Source of the DNA: Candidatus Avispirillum faecium
GTDB lineage: Bacteria > Bacillota > Clostridia > Oscillospirales > CAG-272
Assembly (NCBI GenBank): GCA_904396155.1
Contig: CAJFOI010000012.1
Location: 1 to 64,000 of the forward strand
Direction of reading: 5' to 3'
Length of the DNA stretch: 64,000 nt
A model generated the notes under the pieces. The model saw only the letters and a list, made by a program, of their open reading frames with translations, was not told the origin of the DNA and did no database searches. The translations under genes were made by a program, and so were the position numbers. Positions 24,999 to 34,510 of the stretch are shown here, in pieces. Within the stretch, counting starts at the first letter, position 1; every line of letters starts with the position of its first letter.

Positions 24999-26512
24999 GA
25001 ATTCCTTTCTCCTTTGCGATCCCCCCTGGGCAGTGGTTTTTGCTTTTCCGGCCGACCCACAGCGAGCGTGAAGGTAAACCTGCACCATTTTCCCTCTTCG
25101 CTTTCCACCCAGATCCGTTGCCCCTGGGCTTCGATGATGGTGCGTGCAATGTACATTCCCAGACCCACGCCGGTTTTGTCCATTCCTCTGCTCTTGTCGC
25201 TTTTGTAAAAGCGTTCGAAGATAAACGGCAGATCTTCCTTGGATATTCCCTGTCCCTCGTTGTATACACTCACATAGATCTGCCTGTCCTTTTGCTTGAT
25301 GGAAATTTCGTACCGCCCGCCTTCCACAGAAAATTTGATGGCGTTGTCGCAAATATTGTAAAAAATCTGATGAATGGCATCCTTGTCCGCCCAGACGTAC
25401 ATATTCTCCGCATCGCAGACAAACTGCACGTCCAGTTTTTTCTCCTCCAGCCGCTGGATATTGCTGATGACGATCTCTCGGCCCTGCTCGCAGATGTCGT
25501 AGTTTTGGGGATGAAACTGCCGTTCCCCTGCCTCCAGCCGGGAGATATCCAAAAGCTGCGAGACCAGACGGGAAAGGCGGCGCACCTCGGCCGCTATGAT
25601 GTTCAAATAATAGGCATGCTGCTCCGGAGGAATGGCACCGTCCAGGATGCCGTCGATAAACCCGGATATGGTCGTCATAGGTGTGCGCAGATCGTGGGAC
25701 ACGTTTGCCAGGAAGGATCGGCGCATATCCTCCATATGCTGCAGGGAGGAAGCCATACTGTTGAACGCGGAAGCCAGCTCTGCAACTTCATCATTGCCCG
25801 TCACAGTGACCCGTGCGTCAAAGCTTCCCTTGGCAAAGGCCCTGGCCGCGCGGCTGGTCTCCTTGATAGGAGAAATCAAGCGATCTGTGATGAAATACAC
25901 TGCAATAATCGACGCGATCATGATCCAGAGAATGGACATAATCAGGGTTTTATGCATCGTTGTGATCAATGCGCTGGTACCGGTATTGCTGGAAGTGGCA
26001 AACACCGCTCCGATATAGCTTCCTTCCTCGTACAGGGGAATTGCATAATACACATGCGGCGTGCGAAAGAAACCATTCATGTTGTCCATAGAAGAAACAT
26101 TTTCGCCGGACAAAAGCTGACTGGTCACCGCATCGGGTACAAAATACCGCCCGGTACCGTTGGATATAGCTGCCGTGGCAATGGGAACGCCGCCGAAATG
26201 GATAACTTGTCCGGTATTGTCTACGATGAAAATCGTCATCGAATCGTCGTTCACTACCAATAGCTCTAAAATTTTTTTAAGACTTTTATTCTGATCCATC
26301 AGATAACTGCGAAAATCCACATCAGCCGAAGTGTAATCTGACTGAATAAATGCAGAAACGGAATTGGCGGCACTGGCCAGAGACCCGGATTTTAACTCGC
26401 TGCCGTAGGAATCGATGATAGCAGAGATGGTAGAGGACAATATAAAAAAACTGATAATATTGATCAGAAGAAAGGCACCCATGTATTTGATAAACACACT
26501 TTTGATCTTCAA
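24995..26512 (-). CDS. Membrane sensor histidine kinase
   Basis: A 505-residue kinase. Helix 1 is at about residues 10-32, an extracytoplasmic sensor domain spans 33-185, and helix 2 covers about 188-208. A HAMP domain (about 210-262) leads to the dimerisation/phosphoacceptor helix with His273 in NVSHDLRTP. The ATPase domain has N (FYNICDNAIKF), G1 (GQGISKEDL) and G2 (GVGLGMYIA) boxes. The start is TTG at 26512 after GGAG; no closer ATG keeps helix 1 complete. It pairs with the response regulator upstream. The stimulus is unknown. Confidence 0.92.
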   Translation of the reverse strand: MKIKSVFIKYMGAFLLINIISFFILSSTISAIIDSYGSELKSGSLASAANSVSAFIQSDYTSADVDFRSYLMDQNKSLKKILELLVVNDDSMTIFIVDNTGQVIHFGGVPIATAAISNGTGRYFVPDAVTSQLLSGENVSSMDNMNGFFRTPHVYYAIPLYEEGSYIGAVFATSSNTGTSALITTMHKTLIMSILWIMIASIIAVYFITDRLISPIKETSRAARAFAKGSFDARVTVTGNDEVAELASAFNSMASSLQHMEDMRRSFLANVSHDLRTPMTTISGFIDGILDGAIPPEQHAYYLNIIAAEVRRLSRLVSQLLDISRLEAGERQFHPQNYDICEQGREIVISNIQRLEEKKLDVQFVCDAENMYVWADKDAIHQIFYNICDNAIKFSVEGGRYEISIKQKDRQIYVSVYNEGQGISKEDLPFIFERFYKSDKSRGMDKTGVGLGMYIARTIIEAQGQRIWVESEEGKWCRFTFTLAVGRPEKQKPLPRGDRKGERNS

Positions 26513-26552
26513 CTTGAAATTCTGCTCCTTTCTGCCTCACAAAAATAAAAAT

Positions 26553-26583
26553 GGAAAAGGGGCAGCTGCACTGCCCCTTTTCC
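26553..26583 (-). terminator. Intercistronic hairpin between response regulator and kinase
   Basis: Perfect 13-bp stem (GGAAAAGGGGCAG/CTGCCCCTTTTCC) with a 5-base loop, followed on the minus strand by ATTTTTATTTTTG. It starts 2 bases after the regulator stop and should end much of the transcription before the kinase gene. Confidence 0.75.
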
Positions 26584-26585
26584 TG

Positions 26586-27275
26586 TTATTGCAGCAGTTC
26601 AAATTTATAGCCTACACCCCACACCGTTTTCAGAGTCCATTTATCGGAAACACCTTCCAGCTTTTCCCGCAGCCGCTTCACATGAACATCCACCGTTCTG
26701 GAGTCTCCCAAATAGTCAAATCCCCACACTTTGTCCAGCAGCTGATCTCTGGTGAAAACGCGGTTGAAATTGGAAGCGAGAAAATAAAGAAGCTCTAACT
26801 CCTTGGGCGGAATATCCACCGGTTTGCCACGAAGTTTCAACTCATATTTCTGCAAGCTGATTTCAATGTTGTCAAATTTGATTACTTCGTCTTCCATCTG
26901 ATTGTCGTGTGCATTGTATCTGCGGAGCACCGCTTTAATTCTGGCGGAAACTTCCTTCATGTCAAAGGGCTTGACGATAAAATCATCCGCACCCAATTCC
27001 AGGCCCAGTACCTTGTCAAAAACGTCTCCCTTTGCCGTCACCATAATAACCGGTTTGGAAGAAATTTCACGAATTTCCCTGCACACCTGCCAGCCGTCCT
27101 TTTTGGGCAGCATAATGTCCAAAAGAACCAGATCCGGCTCGTACATCTTAAAGTAGCTGACGCCCTCCGCTCCGTCAGATGCAGTTTTTACCTCGTACCC
27201 CTCATTTTCAAAATAAAGCCGCAATAGCTCGCAGATGTTCGGATCATCGTCTACAATCAAAATTTTTGTGCTCAT
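26586..27275 (-). CDS. OmpR/PhoB-family response regulator
   Basis: A 229-residue regulator. The receiver domain (residues 1-120) has the acidic pair at 10-11, phosphoacceptor Asp53 in VLLDIMLP, Thr in VMVTAKG and Lys in IVKPFD. The C-terminal winged helix (about 130-228, ending RTVDVHVKRLREKL and WTLKTVWGVGYKF) binds DNA. The ATG at 27275 gives the standard family N terminus and follows GGGAG. Cognate kinase is the next gene, beyond a strong hairpin. Confidence 0.95.
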   Translation of the reverse strand: MSTKILIVDDDPNICELLRLYFENEGYEVKTASDGAEGVSYFKMYEPDLVLLDIMLPKKDGWQVCREIREISSKPVIMVTAKGDVFDKVLGLELGADDFIVKPFDMKEVSARIKAVLRRYNAHDNQMEDEVIKFDNIEISLQKYELKLRGKPVDIPPKELELLYFLASNFNRVFTRDQLLDKVWGFDYLGDSRTVDVHVKRLREKLEGVSDKWTLKTVWGVGYKFELLQ

Positions 27276-27575
27276 ATAATTTATACTCCCTTCATTCAGG
27301 TGTTGCATAGCAATTCAGAAACAATCAATAATATGATAACATAAAATACCAAGTTTGTATACAGATTTTTCTCAACATTTTAGATTTTTGTCCAAATATT
27401 TTCGTACTATTCCATTTATTGGTGTTATTTTAACGGGCGAAAGTGATCGTTATGTGAAAATAAGGTGATTTATTGAAAAAATATTGGTGAATTTGGCAAT
27501 TCCCGAAATAAACCTTGCAGCAGAGGGAATTTTTCTGTATAATAGCAGATAGATCAGAAAAAGGAACGATAGAAC
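27276..27575. other. Divergent intergenic region
   Basis: Three hundred AT-rich bases between the divergently transcribed response regulator and ychF. The right end carries the ychF promoter. The left half is the regulator leader, where I see only weak promoter-like boxes around 27330-27385. No small gene or structured RNA is evident. Confidence 0.6.
27515..27543 (+). promoter_or_regulatory. Promoter of ychF
   Basis: -35 TTGCAG (27515-27520), 17-bp spacer, -10 TATAAT (27538-27543), 32 bases before the start codon. Confidence 0.75.
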
Positions 27576-28670
27576 ATGAAGCTTGGAATTATCGGACTGC
27601 CCAATGTGGGCAAGAGCACACTTTTCAATGCAATTACCGGTGCGGGCGCACAATCTGCCAACTACCCCTTTTGCACCATCGATCCCAATGTGGGCGTGGT
27701 AGCTGTGCCGGATTCCCGTCTGGACGCACTGGCGCAGATGTACAATCCGCAAAAGTACACACCCGCCGTAATCGAATTTGTAGATATCGCGGGATTGGTG
27801 CGGGGCGCATCGAAGGGAGAAGGTCTGGGAAACAAATTTCTTTCCCATATTCGGGATGTAGATGCAGTCGTCCATGTGGTGCGTTGTTTTGACAACGGCG
27901 ACATTGTTCATGTGGACGGCAGCGTAGATCCTGCACGGGATATTGAAACCATCAACCTGGAGCTGATCCTGTCCGATATGGAGACACTGGAGCGGCGGAT
28001 CGAGAAAACAAAAAAAGCAGCCAAAAGCGATAAAAGTCTTACTGCTTCCCTGGAGGCATACGAAAAGGCGCTGGCACTGCTGTCCCAGGGAAAAACCGTC
28101 CGCAGCGGCGAATATACAGAGGAAGAACAGGCCATTTTGGAAGAAGCCGGTCTTTTGACTGCCAAACCGGTGATTTATGCAGCCAATGTAAGTGAGGAAG
28201 AGGCTGCCGGTGTGTCGAAGGACAACGCTTATTTTCAGGCGGTTGTCCAGGCGGCTGCGGCAGAAGGAGCCCAGGTGATTCCCGTGAGCGCGGAGATTGA
28301 AGCGGAGATCGCCGAGCTGGATCCGGAGGAAAAGGCCGCATTTCTCGCCGATATAGGGATCATAGAACCCGGGCTGGACAAACTCATCAAAGCGGGCTAT
28401 TCCCTGCTGGGGCTGATCAGCTTTCTCACCGGCGGCCCCAAGGAAGTACGGGCCTGGACGATCCGCAAAGGCACCAAGGCACCTCAGGCGGCCGGGAAGA
28501 TCCATTCCGATTTCGAGCGCGGATTTATTCGGGCGGAAGTTGTGGCATTCGATGATTTGATGGAATGCGGTTCTCTGGCGGCCGCGAAAGCCAGGGGACT
28601 GCTGCGCAGCGAAGGCAAAGACTACGTCATGTGCGACGGCGACGTCGTAGAATTTTTGTTCAATGTCTGA
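27576..28670 (+). CDS. ychF: Obg-like ATPase YchF
   Basis: A 364-residue P-loop ATPase of the Obg/TRAFAC class, binding ribosomes and prefering ATP. G1 is GLPNVGKS, G3 is [20 protein letters not shown], a coiled-coil insertion lies at about residues 125-185, and the C-terminal TGS domain ends [17 protein letters not shown]. Full length and typical. The start is the first ATG after AAAGGAACG. A small lipoprotein gene follows 22 bases downstream. Confidence 0.97.
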   Translation: MKLGIIGLPNVGKSTLFNAITGAGAQSANYPFCTIDPNVGVVAVPDSRLDALAQMYNPQKYTPAVIEFVDIAGLVRGASKGEGLGNKFLSHIRDVDAVVHVVRCFDNGDIVHVDGSVDPARDIETINLELILSDMETLERRIEKTKKAAKSDKSLTASLEAYEKALALLSQGKTVRSGEYTEEEQAILEEAGLLTAKPVIYAANVSEEEAAGVSKDNAYFQAVVQAAAAEGAQVIPVSAEIEAEIAELDPEEKAAFLADIGIIEPGLDKLIKAGYSLLGLISFLTGGPKEVRAWTIRKGTKAPQAAGKIHSDFERGFIRAEVVAFDDLMECGSLAAAKARGLLRSEGKDYVMCDGDVVEFLFNV

Positions 28671-28692
28671 CACGCAACGGAGGAAAAATGCC

Positions 28693-29085
28693 ATGAAAAA
28701 AAAGCTCTCCTTTCTTTTCTGCCTGATCCTGCTTGTTTCCATGTCCCTGTGTGCATGTAGAAAGACTTCCGGCGGTCCGGGTGCCTCGGAAGACATCGTA
28801 GGCACATGGGCACTGATAAACAATGAAGAATATAAAGACCTTTTGGGAGGGTATATCTCCGATGATATTTTCTTCAGCGTTTACTACATTTTCAATGAAG
28901 ACGGAACCGGCAGCACCCATCTGAACGACGACGAGGATCTTTTTAATTTCTCGTATACGTACGACGGAAGTACTTTGCACCTTACCTATGAAAATGGAGA
29001 TCCTGAAAGCATTCCCTGCACCATCAACGGAGATGAAATGCATTTGTCCGATAACGGAGAAGAAGTCATTTTCTATAAACAGTAA
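28693..29085 (+). CDS. Small lipoprotein, unknown function
   Basis: A 130-residue protein with a signal peptide and a lipobox-like MSLCAC, so a lipid anchor at the Cys is likely. The mature part reads EDIVGTWAL early and DGTGSTHL later, a pattern of small lipocalin-like or DUF-type beta-barrel proteins of Clostridia (G-x-W motif at the first strand). I cannot name the family firmly. The ATG at 28693 follows GGAGG by 9 bases. It is probably cotranscribed with ychF and ends at the terminator 29095-29124. Confidence 0.8.
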   Translation: MKKKLSFLFCLILLVSMSLCACRKTSGGPGASEDIVGTWALINNEEYKDLLGGYISDDIFFSVYYIFNEDGTGSTHLNDDEDLFNFSYTYDGSTLHLTYENGDPESIPCTINGDEMHLSDNGEEVIFYKQ

Positions 29086-29094
29086 AAAGCAAAT

Positions 29095-29124
29095 AAAAAA
29101 GGCTGACAATTGTCAGCCTTTTTT
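29095..29124. terminator. Bidirectional terminator
   Basis: Perfect stem GGCTGACAA/TTGTCAGCC flanked by six A and six T, between the converging lipoprotein gene and the small zinc-protein gene. Confidence 0.85.
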
Positions 29125-29321
29125 CAGTAAAACAAAGCGCAGTTTTTGCTCAAATATTTTGCTTTTTCACGAAAGATCTCCTCCGGGATTTTGAATTTTT
29201 CCGCCAGACAGTGCAAACAGAGAAACTCCTCTGCCGTCCTGGACACAAATTTTCGGTACATGCCCCGATCCCATGCACCTGTTTCTCTTTTACACTGTAC
29301 ACATAAAAATCGAGGCGTCAT
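29124..29321 (-). CDS. Small CxxC-CxxC zinc-binding protein
   Basis: Sixty-five residues with CVQC near the start and CLHC about 26 residues later, then a short charged helical tail ending NCALFY. Four such cysteines probably bind one zinc as a ribbon. I do not recognise a named family. Its ATG overlaps the stop of the alpha-galactosidase gene by 4 bases (ATGA), so it is translated only as part of that operon. A regulatory or structural role is possible, but nothing in the sequence shows which. Confidence 0.75.
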   Translation of the reverse strand: MTPRFLCVQCKRETGAWDRGMYRKFVSRTAEEFLCLHCLAEKFKIPEEIFREKAKYLSKNCALFY

Positions 29322-30457
29322 CTTTGCACAATCTCGGCTTTGTAGACCTTACAGGTCATCGGAGGCAGTCTTGGTGTATAAAAATCAAACTTGGTAAAGG
29401 TCTCACCTGTAAAAATATCGGTAAGCTTCAAGCCAATGCCCCTTCCGGATGGGATCCCGAAATCATCGAAGTATGCCAGCACTTCCAGCTCCTCGTCGTC
29501 CCAATAATTGAAAAGTCCCAAGACCAATTCTCCTTTATCCAGCATTTTCATACATGCGAGGCGTGCATGAGTCGCGTGATACCGCTGCCGCTCGTCGCAA
29601 TAAGGTGGCCGGCACGCAGGATCCTGATTGATGCGAATCAGCTCCCGATTGGTAAGCAGGTCCCGGTAATATGTATCAAGATTGCGAATATCTGCTCCGA
29701 TCATCAGCGGAGCGCCCCAAAGGCACCACAATACGAAGTGCATTTTATAAGCGTCTCTGGTGCATCCGCCGGGCCGGGCTACATTTCCGTTTCCTCCCAG
29801 TCCCACCACCAGCATATCCATATCGTTGAAGCAGCCGGGAGCACTGGTATGGAATTTGTCATACTGGCTTGTAAAGATACTTCGAAAGGATTCGCTGCTG
29901 TCACAAATGTCGCCGGTGGAACGATACAGATGGGCACCGGCACTCCGCGCCCAGCTGTGGGGATCGTTTTCTCCCACGATGCACAGGGAATGCATGATCG
30001 GCCTGCCGGTAGAGCGCAGCGCCATCGACATGGTCACATATGCATTTTTCGGATCGGAAGAGCCCGCGAAATGGCACTTGTCGTACTTCAGATAATCCAC
30101 GCCCCAGGAAGCAAACAATCTGGCATCTTCGTATTCGTGTCCGTAAGAACCCGGAAATCCGGCACAGGTACGCACACCTGCAGCAGAATAAATCCCAAAT
30201 TTAAGCCCTTTGGAATGCACGTAGTCTGCCACATATTTGATCCCTCTGGGGAATTTTTCAGGATCGGCCAAAAGCTCGCCCCTGTCTCCCCGTTCCCGCA
30301 GCTGCCAGCCGTCATCGATCACAACATACTCATATCCCGCATCCTTGTAGCCCTTTTCCACCATCGCATCCGCAATTTCCAAAATCAGCGTTTCCTGGAT
30401 ATCTGTTCCGAAGGTGTTCCAGGAATTCCAGCCCATGGGCGGCGTTTGTCCCAGCAT
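29318..30457 (-). CDS. GH27 family alpha-galactosidase
   Basis: A 379-residue glycoside hydrolase of family 27. It starts at the family hallmark PPMGWNSWNTFG. The nucleophile Asp lies in YLKYDKC and the acid/base Asp in RSTGDI; GIYSAAGVRTCAG and APGCFNDMDMLVVG are also typical. No signal peptide, so it acts in the cytoplasm on imported galactosides (or related alpha-linked sugars; some members use N-acetylgalactosaminides). It lies 25 bases after nadE. No transporter adjoins it. Confidence 0.9.
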   Translation of the reverse strand: MLGQTPPMGWNSWNTFGTDIQETLILEIADAMVEKGYKDAGYEYVVIDDGWQLRERGDRGELLADPEKFPRGIKYVADYVHSKGLKFGIYSAAGVRTCAGFPGSYGHEYEDARLFASWGVDYLKYDKCHFAGSSDPKNAYVTMSMALRSTGRPIMHSLCIVGENDPHSWARSAGAHLYRSTGDICDSSESFRSIFTSQYDKFHTSAPGCFNDMDMLVVGLGGNGNVARPGGCTRDAYKMHFVLWCLWGAPLMIGADIRNLDTYYRDLLTNRELIRINQDPACRPPYCDERQRYHATHARLACMKMLDKGELVLGLFNYWDDEELEVLAYFDDFGIPSGRGIGLKLTDIFTGETFTKFDFYTPRLPPMTCKVYKAEIVQR

Positions 30458-30482
30458 GATTTGTCTCCTCCATTACATGCAA

Positions 30483-32432
30483 TCAACTTTCTAAATTGTC
30501 CACTTCTTCCAGCCACTGCGCCGCTGCCGCATCACTGGGCATCCGCCAGTCCCCTCTGGGAGACAGCGCGACACTGCCGATTTTTATGCCGTCCGGCTGG
30601 CAGCTGCGTTTATACTGCTGGGTAAAGAATCTTTTGTAAAAGACCCGCATCCATTTTTGCAGCACCTTCTCGTCAAATTCTCCCGCAAAGGCCCGCTTTG
30701 CCAGACAAAAAATCTTTTTCGGCGAAAATCCGTAGCGCAGCGCATAATACAGAAAGAAATCATGGAGCGCATAGGGACCCACGATATCCTCCGTCTGCTG
30801 GGCGATCCCTCCGTTTTCATCCGGCGGCAGCAGCTCCGGACTGATGGGCGTATCCAAAATGTCCTGCAAAATCTCCCGGCATCCCGGAAAAATATCATCC
30901 TTCGCCATCGAATCGATCATCCAGCGCATAAGTGTCTTGGGAATTCCCGCATTTACGCCGTACATACTCATATGATCCGCATTGTAGGTACACCACCCCA
31001 GCGCAAGCTCGCTCAAATCTCCAGTCCCTACCACAAGACCGCCGATTTTGCTCGCATAGTCCATGAGTACCTGGGTGCGCTCCCTGGCCTGTATATTTTC
31101 AAAGGTGACGTCTATCTGTTCCACCGGATGCCCAATATCCCTGCAATGCTGAACACACGCATCCCGTATGGGGATCTCCAGAGCGGTGACACCCAGCTGT
31201 TTCATAAGACGAACCGCGTTGTCATATGTGCGGCTGGTCGTACCAAAGCACGGCATGGTAATGGCGCAGACGAAAGATGCTGTATGCCCCAGCCGCTGCA
31301 CCGCCGCACAGGAAACAAGAAGTGCCAGTGTGGAATCCAGCCCCCCCGATACTCCCACGACTGGACGTGCTCCCACAGTCTGCAGCCGTTTGTACAGTCC
31401 TGCAACCTGCATTTCAAATATGCTGCGGCAGCGCTTGGTACGGTCTTCCGTGTCGGCGGGAACAAAGGGATACGCGCTGACCGGATACAGCGCGCCGTCG
31501 CTTTCGGCCCGCTGTGTCAGGGATACCGTCCGGCAGGGCGCGCCATACAGCGCCGCTGCATTCCCAAAGGTCTTCTGCCGCATGCGCTCACTGCGCAAAA
31601 GGCCCAGATCCATATCCGCCACCTGGACATGCGCCGGTGCAATCACTTCTTCATTTTCTCCGAGGATCCGACCGTTCTCACACAGCAGAGTATTGCCGGA
31701 AAAAACTACATCTGTGGTAGATTCTCCCGGACCGGCGGACACAAATATATAACCGCAAAAAAGGCGGGCACTCTGGTTTTGGACCAACTCCCTTCTGTAC
31801 CGGCGTTTCCCCAAGATCTCGTTGCTCGCAGAAAGATTGAAAATAAGCTGCGCACCACCCATAGCCAGAAATGTACTGGGAGGAAGCGGTGCCCACAGAT
31901 CCTCGCAGATCTCGATTCCAAAGGAGGTTCCGTCTGAGAAACGGTATATCAGATCCCTACCTACGGGAATAGCATAGTCCTGCTCAAAGTCCAGTCCGAT
32001 CTGCCGTGCGCGTATTTCTCCGACAGGCAGATCTGCCGCGGAGGAAAACCAACGCTTTTCGTAAAACTCTCCGTAATTGGAAAGAAAGGTTTTTGCAGAT
32101 ATTCCGGCGATCTTTCCCTGAGAGATGACTACAGCACAGTTGTAGAGCTGTCCTTCTATGGGAAGCGGTGCACCTACGATCAGTGTAAAACGCTCTCCAA
32201 GGGTGCGGTCCGCAAGCTGAGACAATCCATCGGCAACGCCGCGGTGCAAAGTACTCTGAAAAAACAAATCTCCACAGGTATACCCGGTGAGCGCAAGTTC
32301 CGGAAAAACAATAATCTCACTCCCCAGGGACAGCGCTTCATCGGTTTCCTTGAGGATTTCCCGTACATTTGCGGTTGTATTTCCCACCTGCACCGTGGGC
32401 ACTGCCGCTGCCACTCTAATATAATCCAACAT
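30483..32432 (-). CDS. nadE: Glutamine-dependent NAD+ synthetase
   Basis: A 649-residue two-domain enzyme. The N-terminal nitrilase domain (about residues 1-275) hydrolyses glutamine, with Glu in FPELALTGY, Lys in AKTFLSNYGEFYE and Cys in GIEICEDLW. The C-terminal ammonia-dependent synthetase has the P-loop GVSGGLDSTLAL and makes NAD+ from deamido-NAD. The ATG follows AGGAG. It is in a minus-strand run with mgtE (12 bases upstream) and the GH27 gene. Confidence 0.96.
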   Translation of the reverse strand: MLDYIRVAAAVPTVQVGNTTANVREILKETDEALSLGSEIIVFPELALTGYTCGDLFFQSTLHRGVADGLSQLADRTLGERFTLIVGAPLPIEGQLYNCAVVISQGKIAGISAKTFLSNYGEFYEKRWFSSAADLPVGEIRARQIGLDFEQDYAIPVGRDLIYRFSDGTSFGIEICEDLWAPLPPSTFLAMGGAQLIFNLSASNEILGKRRYRRELVQNQSARLFCGYIFVSAGPGESTTDVVFSGNTLLCENGRILGENEEVIAPAHVQVADMDLGLLRSERMRQKTFGNAAALYGAPCRTVSLTQRAESDGALYPVSAYPFVPADTEDRTKRCRSIFEMQVAGLYKRLQTVGARPVVGVSGGLDSTLALLVSCAAVQRLGHTASFVCAITMPCFGTTSRTYDNAVRLMKQLGVTALEIPIRDACVQHCRDIGHPVEQIDVTFENIQARERTQVLMDYASKIGGLVVGTGDLSELALGWCTYNADHMSMYGVNAGIPKTLMRWMIDSMAKDDIFPGCREILQDILDTPISPELLPPDENGGIAQQTEDIVGPYALHDFFLYYALRYGFSPKKIFCLAKRAFAGEFDEKVLQKWMRVFYKRFFTQQYKRSCQPDGIKIGSVALSPRGDWRMPSDAAAAQWLEEVDNLES

Positions 32433-32444
32433 TTTATACTCCTC

Positions 32445-33821
32445 TCAGATCACCGCTCCAACAGAATCCAGCAACACCGCAGCAATGCCGAAATAAATCA
32501 GCAAGCTGAGAATATCCACGATCGTGGTTATAAACGGGCTCGCCATCACCGCCGGATCCAAACCGAGGCGCTTTGCCAGCATCGGCAGCATACAGCCTAC
32601 GATTTTTGCAATCACTACTGTACACGCTATGGTGGCACATACCACAAAGCTGATCATCAAAGACTGACCCAGACCAAAACGATCCCGGCTTACGTCATTG
32701 AAAAGAAACATCTTAACAAAGTTTACCGCCCCCAACGTGACTGCACACAAAAAGGAGACCCGCAGTTCCTTCCATAAGACTCGCAGCGTATCCTTCAGCC
32801 GAATATCTCCCAGAGACAGCCCGCGGATCACGGTGACAGAAGTTTGGGAACCTGCATTTCCACCGGTATCCATAAGCTGCGGCACAAAGGCCATCAAAAT
32901 GGGAAGTGAGTTCAGCGCATTTTCAAAATGTGTCAGGACCTTGCTGGTGAAGGTGGCGGAAATCATGAGCAGCAAAAGCCAGGGAATCCGCTTTTTCCAT
33001 GTTTCAAATATACCCACGCGGAAATACGGCTTGTCTGTAGGGGTGATCGCCGCCATGATCTCCATATCTTCCGTGTCCTCTTCCTGCAGGACATCCATGG
33101 CGTCATCTACCGTAACAATGCCCACCAGCCGTCCTTCCCGGTCGACCACCGGCATTGCCAGATAGTCATATTTGGTGATCGCTTTCATGACGTCTTCCTT
33201 GTCGTCATCGGTATATACAAAAATGGGATCCTTCTCCATGATCGTACCGATTACCGCGTCGTCTCCGGCCAGGATCATGTCCTTAACTGTCACCACACCG
33301 ATGAGGACGCGTTTTGCATCCATCACATAACAGGTATATACCGTCTCCTTTTCCAGCCCCGTCTTTCGAATAAACGCAAAGGCCTGGGCGCAGGTCATAT
33401 CCTCCTTGAGATCCACAAACTCCGTCGTCATAATCGTCCCGGCGGAATCGGGACGGTACTGGAGCAGATGATTGATCTCTGCCCGCTTTTCCGGAGTAGT
33501 GTGGCGAAGGATACGTTTTACTACATTGGCAGGCATCTCTTCAATAATGTCCACCGTATCATCCATAAAAAGATCATCGAATACCTCAAACAGTTCCTTG
33601 TCTGTAAATGCCTCAATCAGGGCTTTCTGCAGCTCCGTGTCCATTTCTACAAATACTTCTGTGGCAAAGTCTTTCTGCAGAATGCGAAACATCAGCGGCA
33701 GCTCCTCTTTGGGAAACTGCTCGAACAGCTGTGCAATGTCTGCGGGTTCTTTGGAACACAACAGGTCCCGCAGCTGCGCGTACTTTTTTTCATCCAGCAG
33801 CTGCCTCACTTCACGGATCAT
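32445..33821 (-). CDS. mgtE: MgtE-family magnesium transporter
   Basis: A 458-residue Mg2+ channel. An N-terminal superhelical domain (about residues 1-130) is followed by two CBS domains (about 135-255) that sense cytoplasmic Mg2+. Five transmembrane helices follow, with the signature PQLMDTGGNAGSQ. The ATG at 33821 follows GGGGG; an N-terminal extension in frame overlaps rpe and is rejected. No M-box is seen in front because the gene is downstream of rpe in the same unit. Confidence 0.95.
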   Translation of the reverse strand: MIREVRQLLDEKKYAQLRDLLCSKEPADIAQLFEQFPKEELPLMFRILQKDFATEVFVEMDTELQKALIEAFTDKELFEVFDDLFMDDTVDIIEEMPANVVKRILRHTTPEKRAEINHLLQYRPDSAGTIMTTEFVDLKEDMTCAQAFAFIRKTGLEKETVYTCYVMDAKRVLIGVVTVKDMILAGDDAVIGTIMEKDPIFVYTDDDKEDVMKAITKYDYLAMPVVDREGRLVGIVTVDDAMDVLQEEDTEDMEIMAAITPTDKPYFRVGIFETWKKRIPWLLLLMISATFTSKVLTHFENALNSLPILMAFVPQLMDTGGNAGSQTSVTVIRGLSLGDIRLKDTLRVLWKELRVSFLCAVTLGAVNFVKMFLFNDVSRDRFGLGQSLMISFVVCATIACTVVIAKIVGCMLPMLAKRLGLDPAVMASPFITTIVDILSLLIYFGIAAVLLDSVGAVI

Positions 33822-33841
33822 ACAAACACCCCCTTTGAAAA

Positions 33842-34510
33842 TTATCCTTGATACGCCCGCTGCGCCGCCGCACGGATATCCCCCAGCACGGCCTGCATGG
33901 AAGGTGCGCCAAAGGCAGCGCTGCCCACCACAAACAGGTTGGCGCCGGCAGCCGCACACATCTCGGCAGTCTTGGGCGTAATTCCCCCATCTACGGCAAT
34001 GGTGACAGCTTCTTTCCCGATCTGCTGTTTTATCTTTTGAATCTTTTCTGTCATATCCATAAAAGCCTGTCCGCTGAAGCCGGGCTCTACGGTCATCACC
34101 AGAACCATGTCCGCAAGATCCAAAAACGGAAAAACTTCCTGCGCTGGCACTCCCGGTTTTAAGGCTACAGCGGCCATCATGCCGTAGGAATGAATGTCCG
34201 TAAGCATAAACCGTACTTTTTCTGTGTCTGCTATATCGCTGTGTACAGTGACAATATCCGCACCGTACTCCGCCAGCCGTTCAAAATATTTCTCCGGGCA
34301 AACGGTCATCATGTGCGCATCGATGGGCAGGTCCGTACAGGAACGGACCGCCTTCAAAACATCGAATCCAATACTGATGTTGGGAACGTACACCCCATCC
34401 ATAATATCAAAATGCAAAATATCCGCACCGCTGTCGCAGGCACGCTTCACCTGCGCGCCAATTTCCAGCAGATTCGCAGCAAAAAGACTTGGGGCAGTTA
34501 AAATCTTCAT
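33842..34510 (-). CDS. rpe: Ribulose-phosphate 3-epimerase
   Basis: A 222-residue TIM-barrel enzyme of the pentose phosphate pathway. Signatures: APSLFAAN, HFDIMDGVYVPNISIG (catalytic Asp and metal His/Asp), IDAHMM, VEPGFSGQAFM and the second Asp in VDGGI. The ATG at 34510 follows AAGGA. It is followed at 20 bases by mgtE. Confidence 0.96.
   Translation of the reverse strand: MKILTAPSLFAANLLEIGAQVKRACDSGADILHFDIMDGVYVPNISIGFDVLKAVRSCTDLPIDAHMMTVCPEKYFERLAEYGADIVTVHSDIADTEKVRFMLTDIHSYGMMAAVALKPGVPAQEVFPFLDLADMVLVMTVEPGFSGQAFMDMTEKIQKIKQQIGKEAVTIAVDGGITPKTAEMCAAAGANLFVVGSAAFGAPSMQAVLGDIRAAAQRAYQG

Noticed and set aside
23838-25208. Plus-strand open frame opposite the THUMP methyltransferase and kinase end
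   Set aside because: Crosses two real genes and a terminator on the other strand; no homology recognised.
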